The notes: generated by a model from the letters alone, not told the origin. 64,000 nt of DNA from Gymnopus androsaceus JB14 (GCA_009733575.1 ML769523.1:109067-173066); one strand, 5' to 3'; shown: positions 1 through 11,195, numbered from the stretch's first letter. Made by a program: numbers and translations.

Positions 1-2
1 CA

Positions 3-317
3 TCCAAGGCCCAAACAGTTTTTCCTGATGCACCGGAACCTGAGATAGTAGAAGGGGAGGAATTCTATGAAGTAGACGAGGTACTGGATAGCCGCATATG
101 GGGACAGTGGAAGAAACTACAATTCTTGGTACAATGGAAAGGATACGATGAAGGACATGACAGCTGGGAAAACAAAGAAGATGTAAAGGACACAAGTGGT
201 GAAGCAATCGAGGAGTTTTACCAAGCTCACCCAAGTGCACCTCGAAAAATAGCGGCCTCCATATTCCACTCTCTACCATGGCAGTCTTATGAGAACCTTA
301 CCGAGATTGCACAGTGA
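3..317 (+). CDS. Ty3/gypsy polyprotein C-terminus with chromodomain (5'-truncated by window edge)
   Basis: The reading frame is open from the left edge to a TGA at 315-317 and encodes about 104 residues. From about residue 20 it reads as a chromodomain: an acidic lead-in (EEFYEVDEVLDSR), a core FLVQWKGYDEGHDSWE at about 42-57, then a short helix. Chromodomains at the C-terminus of Ty3/gypsy integrases bind histone marks and steer integration into chromatin. The PPT and LTR that follow at once confirm that this is the 3' end of an element whose gag, RT and integrase core lie outside the window. I see no stop or frameshift in the part present, so the copy may be fairly intact. The chromodomain is secure; which lineage it belongs to is not. 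Confidence 0.85.
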   Translation, partial: SKAQTVFPDAPEPEIVEGEEFYEVDEVLDSRIWGQWKKLQFLVQWKGYDEGHDSWENKEDVKDTSGEAIEEFYQAHPSAPRKIAASIFHSLPWQSYENLTEIAQ

Positions 318-533
318 AAAAGCAATTTCGCATCTGATCATCCACCTAATAACAATGGACAATGGTAGAAGGGCCAGATGAGCTGTCACAAGGGAATTGG
401 TGAACGATTGTAGAATCAAGATTGAATGACGTCGAAGAGCTGGTAGAAGAACTTCTAATGTGGAAAGATAACAATCGCAGTTCGGAATCCCAATCTAGAA
501 GGGTAATGCCAGAGTTGCTGGGAAATCAACTGT

Positions 534-1150
534 AGGAGGGGGGTAATGTCGTGACATGGTACAACTTTTCCATTTCCAATCACCCCTATTCATCACATGA
601 CCATATTTGTTACTCATCATCAGCTGGACAGACTTTCGGAACATTGATCCCTTTATCTCCCTAGTTCTCATGATGCTCACATGGTATTATTGTTTTCATT
701 TCTACTCCATCAATCCTTATTGTTAACATACTGAATGGACTCTTCAACTTCTTCTTGCTCCTGTCACATACTTATTGTTACACTCACCTAGTCCTTTCTC
801 ACACTATTGTCTTTCTCCTTATCACTATTGTCTTTATTGTTCTTTTACTCTTATTGTTACAAACAGTACTTATAGGACAATAGGTAACACCTGGTTCCCT
901 ATCTCAACCTCTTGGTCATTGAAGACTAGGTTCGTATTCTGTACTCTGTACTCATGCAATAACTAACTTGGTCATTGGGGACTAGCTTGCCACCTTGATT
1001 ATTGTGATTGGCCCTCTGTGCCATTGCTTTGTGTCTGAGATCATTATTTCCTTTTAGCGCTTTGTGCTTGTACTGCTCCTCTTTGACGCGAGGCTCTTGC
1101 CCGTCGCGTCTGTGCTTAGTCATCGACTCCCTTCTGGTCTCGTCGCGACA
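534..1150 (+). mobile_element. Polypurine tract plus 3' LTR of a Ty3/gypsy element
   Basis: A purine run (AGGAGGGGGG, 534-543) is followed by TGTCGTGACATGG at 547, the likely LTR start. The likely end is CTCGTCGCGACA at 1150. The ends are imperfect inverted repeats (TGTCGTGACA and TGTCGCGACG), as expected for LTR termini, giving an LTR of about 604 bp. The chromodomain coding end lies 230 bp upstream on the same strand. The matching 5' LTR and the 5-bp TSD partner lie outside the window; AAAAG follows the proposed end. The internal part is T-rich with repeats of CTTATTGTT/CACTATTGTC type at about 770-850. Confidence 0.75.
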
Positions 1151-2329
1151 AAAAGTAACCAAAAGTAACCTAAAGTAACGGTTACTTTGGGGTTATGCTA
1201 AAAGCTATAAAGGCCCTATTTGATTGCTATCATTGGAGAATCACTGCCATTGGTCCTCAAGAGTCTTTTACTTTTTTCCCTCCTTAACTTGAAGATTGGC
1301 ACAATGTAAAAAAGATGAAAATAGTTATATTTGACTACTACAAAGTATTCTACAACTTTTACATTACACAACTTAGTATCTTGGTGCTCATGCAACAGCC
1401 TAGAGAGAATGGCTTGAGTATGGAAGGGGAGGAGAGTATACAATTACTTAACTTACAAGTGGGTGAGTTAGGGATAATTCTATTAGACAACCCTGTTGAT
1501 TGAAAACAACCCTTTCTGAAGCTCTTTCAACCATTTTGTGCACATGTCATGCTGGAGTTTGCCCGAAACGCATGTCCCTCATTCTTGCTGGAGCTGCCAC
1601 GTTGCATGGTTGAGTATGCTCTCATCCCTTTTGGATTCATCCTCGGAGCTGCTGCTGCCCCTAAATATCATGAGCATACTCTTCTGGGACTCTTGTACTT
1701 GAGTCTCCTGATTGATAAAGATTCACCTACAAGACTCAAAAAACTCAGCCCATATTGCACGAAGAATTTTGGAGGCACTCTGCGGAGTAAACACCCAGTA
1801 AACACTGGTGCCAGGTGCGTATCTCGCTCTTCAGAGTTTCTTTACCTTCTCAAATCACTTCCTAGCTTGCTACTTTCCTTATACCTCCAGCTCTTACCTT
1901 GTTTAACCCACCAGGCATCTTATTGTGGTCACTATTCATCTTGCCATGTAATTGTTGGAGATTCATTCTACATGTAACATCCTCAGTAATTCTTGCACTT
2001 CTATGCCAGTAGCTTCTTTATTGCTCTGCTCAGCCAGTACATTATTCATGGCCTTTTCTCACTAGTGATATTGCCATACTGGCGGGTCCGAGTCCTTACT
2101 TTACATGGTATGGTTTAGAGTATAATATGATATATTATGATGCTAGACTCCAAGTCATCCTTAATGTGCTTTAAAATGAGTTATCGTGATATGAGCCAAT
2201 GATCTACAAGGCCAGGCTTGAGACTTCATGCCCAGGTTTACCCAGCCTAACCTAATTCCAAATCCCAGCACTCTCCATAGTATGAGCACTTGAGGTGATG
2301 CTGGACTTCACAAAAGTTACACTTGTGAT

Positions 2330-2660
2330 GTGAAATCTCAAAAAGGCCACTCTTGGGTGATAGTGAATTGAATGAAAATTGTGCTGAATCAACTAAGTTA
2401 CATTTGGGTGACTTTGAATTTAGTAAAGGTTACCTTTGATGTAGTGAAGATTACTTTCAGGCAACTTTGAATTTAGTAAAGGTTGCTTTTGATTTAGTAA
2501 AATCTACTTATGGGTCCAGGGTAACTTTGAATTTAGTGAAGGTTACTTTTGATTTAGTGAATCTACTTTTGGGTGACTTTGAATTCAGTGAAGGACCAAG
2601 GTTACTTTGGATTTAGTGAAAGTTACTCTTGGGTGACTGTGAATTTGGTGAACATAGACA
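2330..2660. repeat. Degenerate tandem repeat built on TTTAGTGAAGGTTACTTTTG
   Basis: About seven degenerate copies of a 35-60 bp unit mixing 'GGTGACTTTGAATTTAGT' and 'GAAGGTTACTTTTGATTTAG'. The copies differ by point changes and partial deletions. The repeat lies inside the 1472-5063 element and has no coding potential. Confidence 0.7.
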
Positions 2661-3539
2661 TGGAGCTTGTTTGGGTATCAGAGTATGTTACCATGCATGA
2701 ATCATGTATAGATTGATTATTATGAGGTCCAGGCAAGATCCAAAAGGCTCATACTGCATATGAAAATTGAAATCAAACTTTCTCAAGCCAACTTGAACTC
2801 ACCATGGATGTGGAACTTATTTGAGTATCATAGGATGCTGCCATGTATAGATTATGTAAATCATGAGTGTTGTGAGGTCCAAGAGGTTCATATTGTATAT
2901 AAAAATTGAAATTGAACTTTTTCACTTGAACTTGCTGTGACCATGGAGCTTATTTGGTTTTTGTTTTGTTCAGACACAAGTCTAGTGCTAAAAGACTACT
3001 ACAGATCTTTGTTATGCTGGATCCAATGCAGATTTAAGCCTGAAATCACAATATATCAGTTTAGTTGATTGAAATGCTTATAGCCTCACTGACTTAAGAA
3101 AAGTCCTTCAGCAATTTGAATTGACACAAACCTTGAAGTACCTACTTCAGTATAACTGAACATTAAGAGGTTGTAGTAATCAGGGAAAAGCTGTGGCTGC
3201 CTCCAATTCCTGATCAGCTACTATCCAAGTGCTTGATGGAAGGTCCAGGGTTAATCACTTGAATCTTATAGATCACACACTTACAGAATCTTTCACTGCT
3301 CAGTATGCAATCTAGAGAGATAGTGGTCACTGGTTGAAGTAAGAGCAAGGGCAAGGTTGGCAGTAATCACATGAAAATGGAAGTCATAAGTGCTTAGCTA
3401 TTCAATACTATAATTTATTTGATATTTATAGTTACACAAGGTTATGCTAAATATGGCAATGCCATACTAGAGTAAATAAATGTTGAAAATACACTGGGTG
3501 CTGCTGGGGTACATTGGGGTAACATTGAGGTGACCTTGG

Positions 3540-4205
3540 AATCCCCTATCCTGTTCTACCCCTATCCCCACACTCACCCTATCATACTATCTCCTATCCC
3601 ATTCTACCCCTATCCCCGCACTCACCCTTTCACACTAACCCCTATCCCATTGTACCCTATCCCTGCACTCACCCTATCACACTATCCCCTATCCCTGCAC
3701 TCACCTATCACACTATCCCCTATCCTGTTCTACCCCTATCCCTGCACTCACCCTATCACACTATCCCCTATCCCATTCTACCCCTATCCCTGCACTCACC
3801 CTATCACACTAACCCCTATCCCATTCTACCCATATCCCTGCACTATCCCCTATCTTGTTCTGTCCCTATCCCTGCACTCACCCTATCACTATCCCCTATT
3901 CCCGCACTCACCTTTTCACTCTAACCCCTATCCCGTTGTACCCCTATTCCCGCACTCACCTTTTCACACTAACCCTTATCCCTGCACTCACCCTATCACA
4001 CTATCCCCTATCCCTGCACTCACCCTATCATACTATCCCCTATCCCTGCACTCACCCTATCACACTAACCCCTATCCCATTCTACCCCTATCCCCGCACT
4101 ATCCCCTATCCTGTTTGATCCCTATCCCTGCACTCACCCTATCACACTATCCCCTATCCCATTCTACCCCTATCCCCGCACTCACCCTATCACACTATCC
4201 CCTAA
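3540..4205. repeat. Pyrimidine-rich minisatellite, about 660 bp
   Basis: Tandem variants of CACTCACCCTATCACACTA, CCCCTATCCCATTCTACC and CCCTATCCCTG are arranged in higher-order units of about 30-80 bp. The top strand is almost free of G. The repeat leaves long frames open on the plus strand (PYP/HYPLS-type repeats, 3530-4228), which I regard as by-products. It lies inside the TIR element at 1472-5063. Confidence 0.9.
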
Positions 4206-4369
4206 CTATGACTCAATTTAACTTGTAAACTGTACTCGGAGTCACAACACTACCTACAATGGTCACGCATATCATGATTACCTATATCACCCTGATTTTG
4301 ATCACATGTCCTGCATGATTCAGCTGCTCATACAAAAATACAAGTTGCTGAATAATCTCCACTGCTTTT

Positions 4370-4562
4370 CATGAACCGGCAGGCTGTTGCTGTCAGATTT
4401 CCGGGCTGTTGGTCTGATCGGATGTGTGTGTTTTTCTTGTATTAGTAAGATACATGTATGATTGTATGTGTATCTTACTAATTTGAGCGCTTGTCACAAA
4501 CTGGCAGGCTGTTGCCATTGGATTTCCGGTCCATCAGCCATTGGTCTGATCGGACATTTGCA
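4370..4562. repeat. Direct repeat pair around a 42-bp hairpin
   Basis: Two diverged copies of a segment with CGGCAGGCTGTTGC, GATTTCCGG and TTGGTCTGATCGGA lie at about 4376-4420 and 4500-4555. Between them a palindrome has arms ATTAGTAAGATACATG and GTGTATCTTACTAAT (4441-4482), able to form a stem of about 15 bp. No gene is visible here. Confidence 0.65.
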
Positions 4563-5072
4563 GACTTGTAAATATTATCTAGATAAGCGCCCATGAGCGC
4601 TAAAGTACTAAACACATATACAAACTAGAACACTATTGCCTATACAGCAATTACTCCTTCCATTTTTGGTCAAATCACATCCATTTTTTGTGAATCGTTA
4701 TTATATTGATATGACTGCATGATTATTAAGTTAGGCACTAATTCCGATGGTGAGTATAGGTTGGATTCCACTCCAATAGTATGGATGATGTCCAAAAAAT
4801 AAAAAGCGCTTAAAAAACTTAGAGCATCTAAAATTTCCTAATGGAGATCCACACAGTTACAAGTCTTGGTGAAAATCCCACACTAAACCTGACGTCTAAG
4901 AACTGAGTTTCCTTATGTAAAGTAAGGACTCGGAAATTTCAATGAATATGTGACCCAGTAGGACTCCGGTGTGACAGCTTGCACTATGGCCATTGCGGAA
5001 GGGTTGTTTCGGGGTTGTTTCAAGGTTGTTTTCAATCAACAGGGCTGTTTAATAGAATTATCTGTGAGTTAG

Positions 5073-7250
5073 AGAAGGATTGGAGGGAAGTGTGTTGTAG
5101 TATGAAAGTTGCAGGAGTACAGGAGAAGACCCTGTGTTACTTATATATGCTTTGCAAAAAGGACTTAGAACTTTCAATCTTTTAAGACAGGAAGGGTATG
5201 GAATGAGCGGTGGTCAACATTGAAATCCTGTAAGGCCTCCTGGCTGTGAGGCTAAGAGGCGGGAGAGGCTGGTATGCAGACAGAAATATAGCAGAAGCTG
5301 AATACCAGCTAAGAGCCTTCAAATCCCACCAAACGTCAACACAACCCAATCTACATCTGCAAAAGTACCCTATTGCCTAGGGGTTTCTAAGTTAGCCTCA
5401 GGTACCCTCAGGAAAACTGGGACACCCAGGGTGCCCAGGCTCCCTAGGCTTGCTGAGAATCCCAAGGGACACCCCCCAATTCCTAGGGTAACTGAGGATA
5501 AAGAAGTATTCTCCAGGATATCTCTGGATGTCCCTGGATGTCCCTGGATGTCCCTGGATGTTCCTGGGGGAGCCCTGAGGTGTCCCTGGGGATCCCTGAG
5601 GTGTCTCTGAATATCCCTGGAAATCTATTGAAGTAATATTTTATAAAAAGATACTTTCTTACCATCTAGTCTTTCTTATACTCATACTTATCTTATTTGG
5701 TTATTTAGTCATTACTGTATTCCTAGATCTTAGAGGCTCTTAGTTGCACTTCTTTATTGGTATTCACTCATTATTTTAATTTTTCAATTTAAGTTCACGT
5801 TGCTCACTTATATCTTGCTTGCTTGCTTAACTCATGAAATTCAAAGATATTCACTGTTTGTAAATGACACCTCACAGGTTTGAGCCCTCAGCCTCACGAT
5901 TAACAGTATTATGTAAGCTAAAGTGCGGAGTGTTCAAAACCACTAGACTATCAAGGCATGATAAATAGTAGAAGCTTTATGCACTATATACCCCAACTCT
6001 ACAGGAATAACTTAGCATATTTTACAGTCTAGACTCAAAGGGTATATAGTCACATGATCAAAATGCATATTAATGTGCCATCGGGTCCCAAAAATCACAA
6101 AAAAATCATAAAAAATACTGAAAATATTTAACTCAGTGTATTTCAGCCCTGAAGCACAAGCAACTGATTTAATCTCACAAAATCACACAAATATTTTTAA
6201 TACATCTATTTCAAACATGGTCATCTCAATTTGAGAGCATAATAGTACCTCAATAATCCCATTTCAATACAAATAATTCAGGAATAGCCTGAGGTGTCCC
6301 TGGGTCCCTGGGGCTCCCCTGGATCTCTATGCTTCCCTGGATTATCTCTAAGCTTGCTTGGACTGTCCCTAGGCATCCCAAAAGTATCTCTGGGCTTCCC
6401 TGGAGTATCTCTGAGCTTTCCTGGAGTATCACTGGGCTTCCCTGGAGTATCTCTGAGCTTTCCTGGAGTATCACTGGGCTTCCCTGGAGTATCTCTGAGC
6501 TTCCCTGGAGTATCTCTGGGCTTCTCTGGACTATCTCTGGGCTTCCCTGGGCTATCACCAGGCCTTTTTCAAGTATCTCCAAAGTATTTCTGGGGTTCCC
6601 TGGCATACTCCTGAGCTCTCCTGGAGTAGCTAGGGTCTCCCAGGACTCCATAGGAAAATCTCCATATCCTAGGGATACTCAGGGGCCCAGGGCTATACAG
6701 AGTTTTTCTGGGATCATTGCAGAGACATCTCAGGAATGTCCCATGATGCTTCAGGGTACCCAATGATATCTTTGGCTACTCAGGCATACTCTAGAATGCT
6801 TCTGGAATGTACCTAGGATTACTCAAGGCTTTTCAAAGAAAGTGGCATATCCTGGGGGACTTTGATTTTCTTTGAGGAACCTGGGGAGTCCCTGGGATAT
6901 GGGCATTTTCCTGGGTACCCTGAGCCACCCAGGGTGCCCAGGACCTTTCAAGACTACCTGAAAAAGCCTAGGAATTGGGACTTTTCCTGGGCCCCCCCAG
7001 AGATATTCAAATATCTCAGGGCTTTAGGCACTTTTCCAGATGTATTGAGTAGAGCAATGTATGCGGTAGGAAGAAGAAGAACTAAGGTTACATAAGCACT
7101 GGAATGACAGTTGAGCTGCCAGTGAATCTATAGCTGTTACAAATCCAAAATAACCATGGCACAAGCCTGCAGACGTCAAGACTTGATGTGCACTTCTGCC
7201 ACCAAGGGTCTGATAATCATCTTACTTTACTATGCAGTACTATAACACTA
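5073..7250. repeat. Gene-free stretch with Gly/Pro-like minisatellites
   Basis: Two tandem arrays stand out. At about 5510-5620 the unit is GGATGTCCCT (10-11 bp). At about 6290-6620 the unit is 24-48 bp, GGCTTCCCTGGAGTATCTCTG and variants. Related sequence (CCTGGG, CCCAGGGTGCCCAGG) is scattered through 5390-5480 and 6840-7010. Because the units are near multiples of three and lack stops, open frames appear on both strands (for example 6250-6651 minus and 6329-6766 plus); neither has protein-like complexity. I see no gene in 5620-6290. Confidence 0.7.
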
Positions 7251-7255
7251 GGCAG

Positions 7256-7770
7256 TACAATGTCACTTCAGGCTGCCCCAATTTATATCTTCTTAGATAG
7301 TCCAAAGTGTAACAATCCAGTATCTAATATGATCAAAATCCACAGGAAATCCAGGGCCCTGGAATCCATATGCCCTGCCTGGAATCCATAGAGCTAGGAT
7401 CTCTGGCACCCTTTGGATATGGATTCCATGCACTAGTAAATATAGTAGTGCATGGACTCCATGCACTAGTTAGTACAGTAGTGCATGCAAAGTATAGTTA
7501 TAGTCACATGACACTGTGACAGTACAAATTCAAAATTTTGAATTAATGATTGATAGTTACAGTGATGACTTTCTCATCTACACCCAGCAACCTACCTCTG
7601 CTGATCCCATCAGCTTGCATGTGACACTGTCACACAGACTACAAATTAAACTTTTGATTACAATGAGGATGGATTCCAGAAGGAGAGCTATGGTTAAGGT
7701 ATACTGTATATATAGTGTGACAGTGTCACATGTGTTACATGACAGCATTTGGGCATGAGGTGCCATAATC
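7256..7770 (+). repeat. Dispersed repeat X, copy 1 (inverted partner at 10690-11195)
   Basis: About 500 bp matches the reverse complement of 10690-11195 at roughly 80% by eye. Shared landmarks include CAATTTATATC, AACAATCCAGTAT, CTACCTCTGCTGATCCCATC and GTGACAGTGTCACATGTG. The core holds several copies of the palindrome TGTGACAGTGTCACA. The two copies face each other across 2.9 kb that includes gene fragments, so they could be long TIRs of one element or two independent insertions; I see no TSD that decides. Confidence 0.75.
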
Positions 7771-8115
7771 AGTGGGAGGTGGGAAAACAATGCCTAAATA
7801 TTTTCATGATTTATTATTATTTTTCCGAGATTTATCAAGCTCAATTCCCATTATTTGGCAGGAAAATATGCACCCATAAGTGCTGGAGGGGCGGTATAAC
7901 AATGCCCAAATATTTTCACTATTTTTCATGATTTTTCCGAAATTTATCAAGCTCAGTTCCTGATGTTCTGCAGTAAAATAAGTGCCCATTTGTGCCCATA
8001 TGCACCGGGGGGCGGAACAACAATGCCAAAATATTTTGATGATTTTTAATGATTTTTTTAGGATTTATCAAGTTTGAATCCCAACATTTTTTAGATAAAT
8101 AAGCACTGGGAGGGC
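7745..8115. repeat. Three tandem copies of a roughly 110-bp unit
   Basis: The unit is G/C-rich (GGGGCGGAACAACAATGCC type), then AAATATTTTCATGATTTTT, then TTTATCAAGCTCAATTCC, repeated at about 7770, 7890 and 8010. It joins repeat X copy 1 to the promoter-like repeat at 8117. The reverse complement of repeat X copy 2 carries a short version of the same AT-rich motif at about 10665-10700. Confidence 0.7.
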
Positions 8116-8116
8116 A

Positions 8117-8573
8117 GGCAACCTCAGAGTGTTACCTAGCTTTACCAACAGATTCTACCCCTTGCCCGCTCTTCACTGAGCGGCAGTCGTATAAGCTTGT
8201 TAGGTAACTTGCAGGTTTCCCTGAGAGTTGGAGTATCATTGCGTGGCAACATAAAGGCTCCTGAGATACGCTAAGTCGTTTGTTGAGTTGGCATACTTGA
8301 CCCATGCTTGGGTATTTCACCTCAGATATGCAAAGTCGTTTGTTGAGTCGGCATACTTGACCCGTGCTTTGGTGTTTGCTTTCCCCCTTGATTAGTTCAG
8401 CACGTCATTGTACATTAGTTGGCTTTTCGAAACCTCCCTTCAAATATAAACCTTGTTCATTTCACACTGTCTGTGCCACTGTCAAGTGCTTTTCTCTTTG
8501 AATCAATTAGTAGTTGAGGGAACCTTCAACAACCTCCTTCCTTGCATTAAATTAAACCTTTTGGACAGAATCT
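8117..8573 (+). repeat. Promoter-like dispersed repeat, copy 1 (second copy at 63376-63925)
   Basis: It starts near CTCAGAGTGTTACCTAGC and runs to AAATTAAACCTTTTGGA. The same sequence lies in the same orientation at the right end of the window. Inside are two tandem copies of a unit of about 56 bp with AAGTCGTTTGTTGAGT and GGCATACTTGACCC; the other copy has three. Coding sequence begins about 200 bp downstream, so this may be the promoter/5'UTR of a repeated gene or an LTR. The ends do not give clear TG...CA termini, so I do not call an LTR. Confidence 0.7.
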
Positions 8574-8772
8574 GATTGGGGTGATTGTTGTTTGGTTGGT
8601 TTTCATACCCAGCACAAATCAAACTCATCATTGTCACGCTCATACGTGTATACATGTGTATGAGGCACGACACTGTTACTACTTCTATTGTTCTGAACAG
8701 CTCTGAACATATAACAGCAGCTCGTTCATATTCTTGTTTGCCTTATGACCCACATTTTACCCACATTTTTCA

Positions 8773-10160
8773 ATGACCATCAACACAATGGAAATTGCAC
8801 CACCCACCAACATACCCCCTCCACAATACACTCCTTCTGCTCCTGCTCCTGCTGCTCCAAAGAAGAGGGGAGAGGCTATGGACATCCGAAGGTGGTGACC
8901 CTAATTAGAAGGCATTACCTCTTGCTTTTTGAAGAGAAAGTCAGGAAGCACAACCAAAAGCTTACTGGGAGCACAGTCATCAATGACTGGTGGCACACAA
9001 CTTCAGATCAGATCTACACCTTAATTGAAGCTGGAACACCACTTTTCAAGAATATCATGCTGTCAGCGGGGATGAGGAAGGTGAATCTGGGTGTAAGCAG
9101 CATCTCTTCTGTTTTTGGTTGAAGGAGTAACTTTGTGTTTTCCATAGACAATTAATCGTGTTTTTGTTAAGTCCGTGCAACCCGGAGCGGAGCGGCCGAG
9201 GTATCGGACGGAAATAGTCCGGAAAGGGTCCGGGCTGGACCTCGTGAGATATGGGACTCGGTGAAGCTATTGGCAACACCCTTGACACGCCGTAAGGTGT
9301 CCCGAGAGGAAAACAATAGGGTAAGGCCTAAGCTAAGTCAAGGCAGCGGAACCGAAGGCGGAGCCGAGGTTTTGCCGAGATCACGTGGCTGTGTCGGCTT
9401 AGTAACCGGAAACGTCGGAAAGACAAAGGCAAGACTCGGAAAGTGAGACCAGCTAGACTAAGTCAATTTTGGAGCTAAAGTTACAATACAAGTTTAACTA
9501 CTTAAATACTACTAAGTCTGGATAAATGGGGAAAGTGTTTAACAATAAGAAATAGATTCCCGGGAGCCGGACCGGGTACTCGGTAAGTAAAAACAATAAA
9601 GTAATTCAGTAGCAAAAGACAAAAGAACATAAAAGGCAATAAAACAATAAGTACCATAAAACAAAAGCATGGGAAAGGCGTCCGAAGGTACTGGGGATAT
9701 ATCCGAGGCTGTTCCGAGGGTTTCCGAGGGTTACCGAGGCTCGGAATGGAACGGAACGGCTCGGCTCCGGCGGACACGGAAGCGAGACTGGAAAGCGAGG
9801 AAAGACCATAATGAAGTCCAAACAAGTCAATGACTTGCAACCGGGTTCCGGCCGAGGTATGGCCGAGGTTTCCGAGATTGTTACCGAGATATAGGCTCGG
9901 TAAGCCTCGGAAATAGGCGCCGGAGGCTCGGCGGTAATTTAGGGGTAATTGGTGGACTTTGGAGGCACCGGAATGCATGGATATAACAGTTTTCCTCAAT
10001 CATTACCAAATCAAGTTGAAGAAGGCCAGTGCTGGTGGAGCCAGCAGGGACACCATGCTCTTGCATCAGGATGCAATGAAAATTATTGAAAGTGTGCAAG
10101 GACTCCATGTTGCAAATACAGGCCAAGAATTGTTCAAGTTGGAAATGGCAGATGATATCC
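8773..10160 (+). pseudogene. 5' part of an uncharacterised multi-exon gene, broken by an insertion
   Basis: I do not recognise the family. An ATG at 8773 opens an Ala/Pro-rich N-terminus with a basic PKKRG patch, then a TGA at about 8899. A shifted frame (to about 9089) reads LFEEKVRKHNQKL...VINDWWHTTSDQIY. A candidate donor (AAG|GTGAAT, 9090) and acceptor (CCATAG, about 9164) follow. Coding sequence resumes at about 9959-10160 (MEAPECMDITVFLNHYQIKL, then VQGLHVANTGQELFKLEMAD) after a GC-rich insertion. Both parts are hydrophilic with amphipathic helices. Inference: they belong with the coding fragments at 24256-25608 and 31091-31435, because the order is collinear and each break falls at a transposon boundary. 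The promoter-like repeat at 8117 sits just upstream. Confidence 0.5.
9165..9958. mobile_element. GC- and CpG-rich insertion, possibly a solo LTR (boundaries approximate)
   Basis: About 800 bp of sequence unlike its surroundings interrupts the gene at 8773-10160. It is rich in CCGAGG/CCTCGG (at least eight copies, for example 9195, 9362, 9700-9745 and 9850-9870) and CCGGA, with a central AT-rich part (9480-9660). On the minus strand the centre has TATTTAAG-like sequence, which would suit an LTR promoter. I found no coding domain and could not fix TG...CA ends or a TSD, so the class is uncertain. Confidence 0.5.
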
Positions 10161-10625
10161 AACAACTAGTTCATGGAATCCATGGACTAGTATATTTTGT
10201 AGTTCATGGATTCCGTAGAGTAGTATATCTTGTAGTTCATGGAATCCATGGACTAGTATGTTTTGTAGTTCATGGATTCCATGGAGTAGTCTATTCATTA
10301 GTTCATGGAATCCATGGACTAGTATATTTTGTAGCTCATGAATTCCATAGAGTAGTATATCTTGTAGTTCATGAATTCCATAGAGTAGTATATCTTGTAG
10401 CTCATGGATTCCATGGAGTAGTATATTTTGTAGTTCATGGATTCCATAAAGTAGTATATCTTGTAGTTCATGGATTCCATGGAGTAGTATATTCTGTAGT
10501 TTGTGGAATCCATGGACTAGTAAATGCACTAGATTGTGGATTCCATAGACTAGCATATTCATTAGTTCATGGAATCCATGGACTAGTACATTTACTAGTT
10601 CATGAATTCCATAGACTACTATACT
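10161..10625. repeat. 33-bp minisatellite with a palindromic core
   Basis: About 14 copies of a 33-bp unit, GTAGTTCATGGATTCCATGG plus AGTAGTATATCTT and variants. Each unit contains the near-perfect palindrome CATGGATTCCATG. Since 33 is a multiple of three and no stop occurs, both strands stay open (10134-10562 minus with HGIHELQ repeats; 9959-10738 plus with VVHGFHGVVY repeats). I regard these as artefacts of the repeat, not proteins. Confidence 0.9.
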
Positions 10626-10689
10626 ATTTCTCCTTAAAACTCACGTACAGCCCACAAACCCATCCTATGAATATTTTCATGATTTTTCA

Positions 10690-11195
10690 TGATTTTTCCA
10701 CTAATTATGGCACCTCATGCCCGACTTTTGTCATGTGACACATGTCACACTGTCACACTACTTATACAGTATACCTTATCCCTAGATCTCCTTCTGGAAT
10801 CCATCTTCATAGTAATCAAAAGCTTAATTTATAGTTTGTGTGACAGTGTCATATGAGTGCTGATGGGATCAGCAGAGGTAGGTTGCTTGGTATAGATGAG
10901 AAAGTCATCACTGTAACAATCAATCACTATTTCAAAAATTTCCATTTGTACTGTGTGACAGTGTCACATGATTCTTGATGGGATCAGTAGAGATAGGTTA
11001 TCAGATGACTAGATGAGACCATCATCACCATCATTATCAATACCTATTTGGTTGCCAATACTAAGAAGACATGGAATCCAGGACATCTGGAATCCATGGC
11101 CCTGGATATCCTGTGGATTTACTTCATATCAAATACTGGATTGTAACACTTTGGCCTATCTAACATGATATAAATTGTGGTAGCCTGGAATGTAA
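10690..11195 (-). repeat. Dispersed repeat X, copy 2
   Basis: Reverse-complement match of 7256-7770, with the same landmarks (GTGACAGTGTCACA palindromes, GATGGGATCAGCAGAGGTAGG, CTGGATTGTAACACTTTGG). It carries one internal duplication missing from copy 1: the 'GTGTGACAGTGTCACATGA...GATGGGATCAG' segment occurs at about 10840 and again at about 10955. Its outer end lies next to the presumed left end of the PIF/Harbinger element. Confidence 0.75.

Larger units (their letters stand above)
1472..5063. mobile_element. MULE-like non-autonomous TIR element, 3.6 kb, 9-bp TSD
   Basis: The left end (GGATAATTCTATTAGACAAC, 1472) reappears inverted at the right end (about 5010-5063); about 45 bp can be aligned, including GTTGATTGAAAACAACC. 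A perfect 9-bp TSD, GTGAGTTAG, flanks it at 1463-1471 and 5064-5072. TIRs with a 9-bp TSD are typical of Mutator-like elements. I see no transposase: the longest frame (1549-1977, 142 aa) has no recognisable domain and no intron pattern, so I treat the element as non-autonomous. It contains the degenerate repeat at 2330-2660, a CT-rich minisatellite at 3540-4205 and a 42-bp hairpin at 4441-4482. Other members of the family are at 45760, 49439, 52851 and 53311. Confidence 0.85.

Noticed and set aside
1549..1977. 142-aa frame as the transposase or a gene of the 1472-5063 element
   Set aside because: No catalytic motif, no clear start context, and no recognisable family; Leu/Ser-rich composition suggests chance.
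3530..4228. 232-codon frame rich in PYP/HYPLS repeats
   Set aside because: It is a translation of the minisatellite; another frame in the same array is open too, and there is no ATG context or intron.
6250..6766. Long open frames on both strands over the GGCTTCCCTGGAGTATCTCTG repeats
   Set aside because: They follow directly from a repeat unit without stops and have no protein-like complexity; frames exist on both strands at once.
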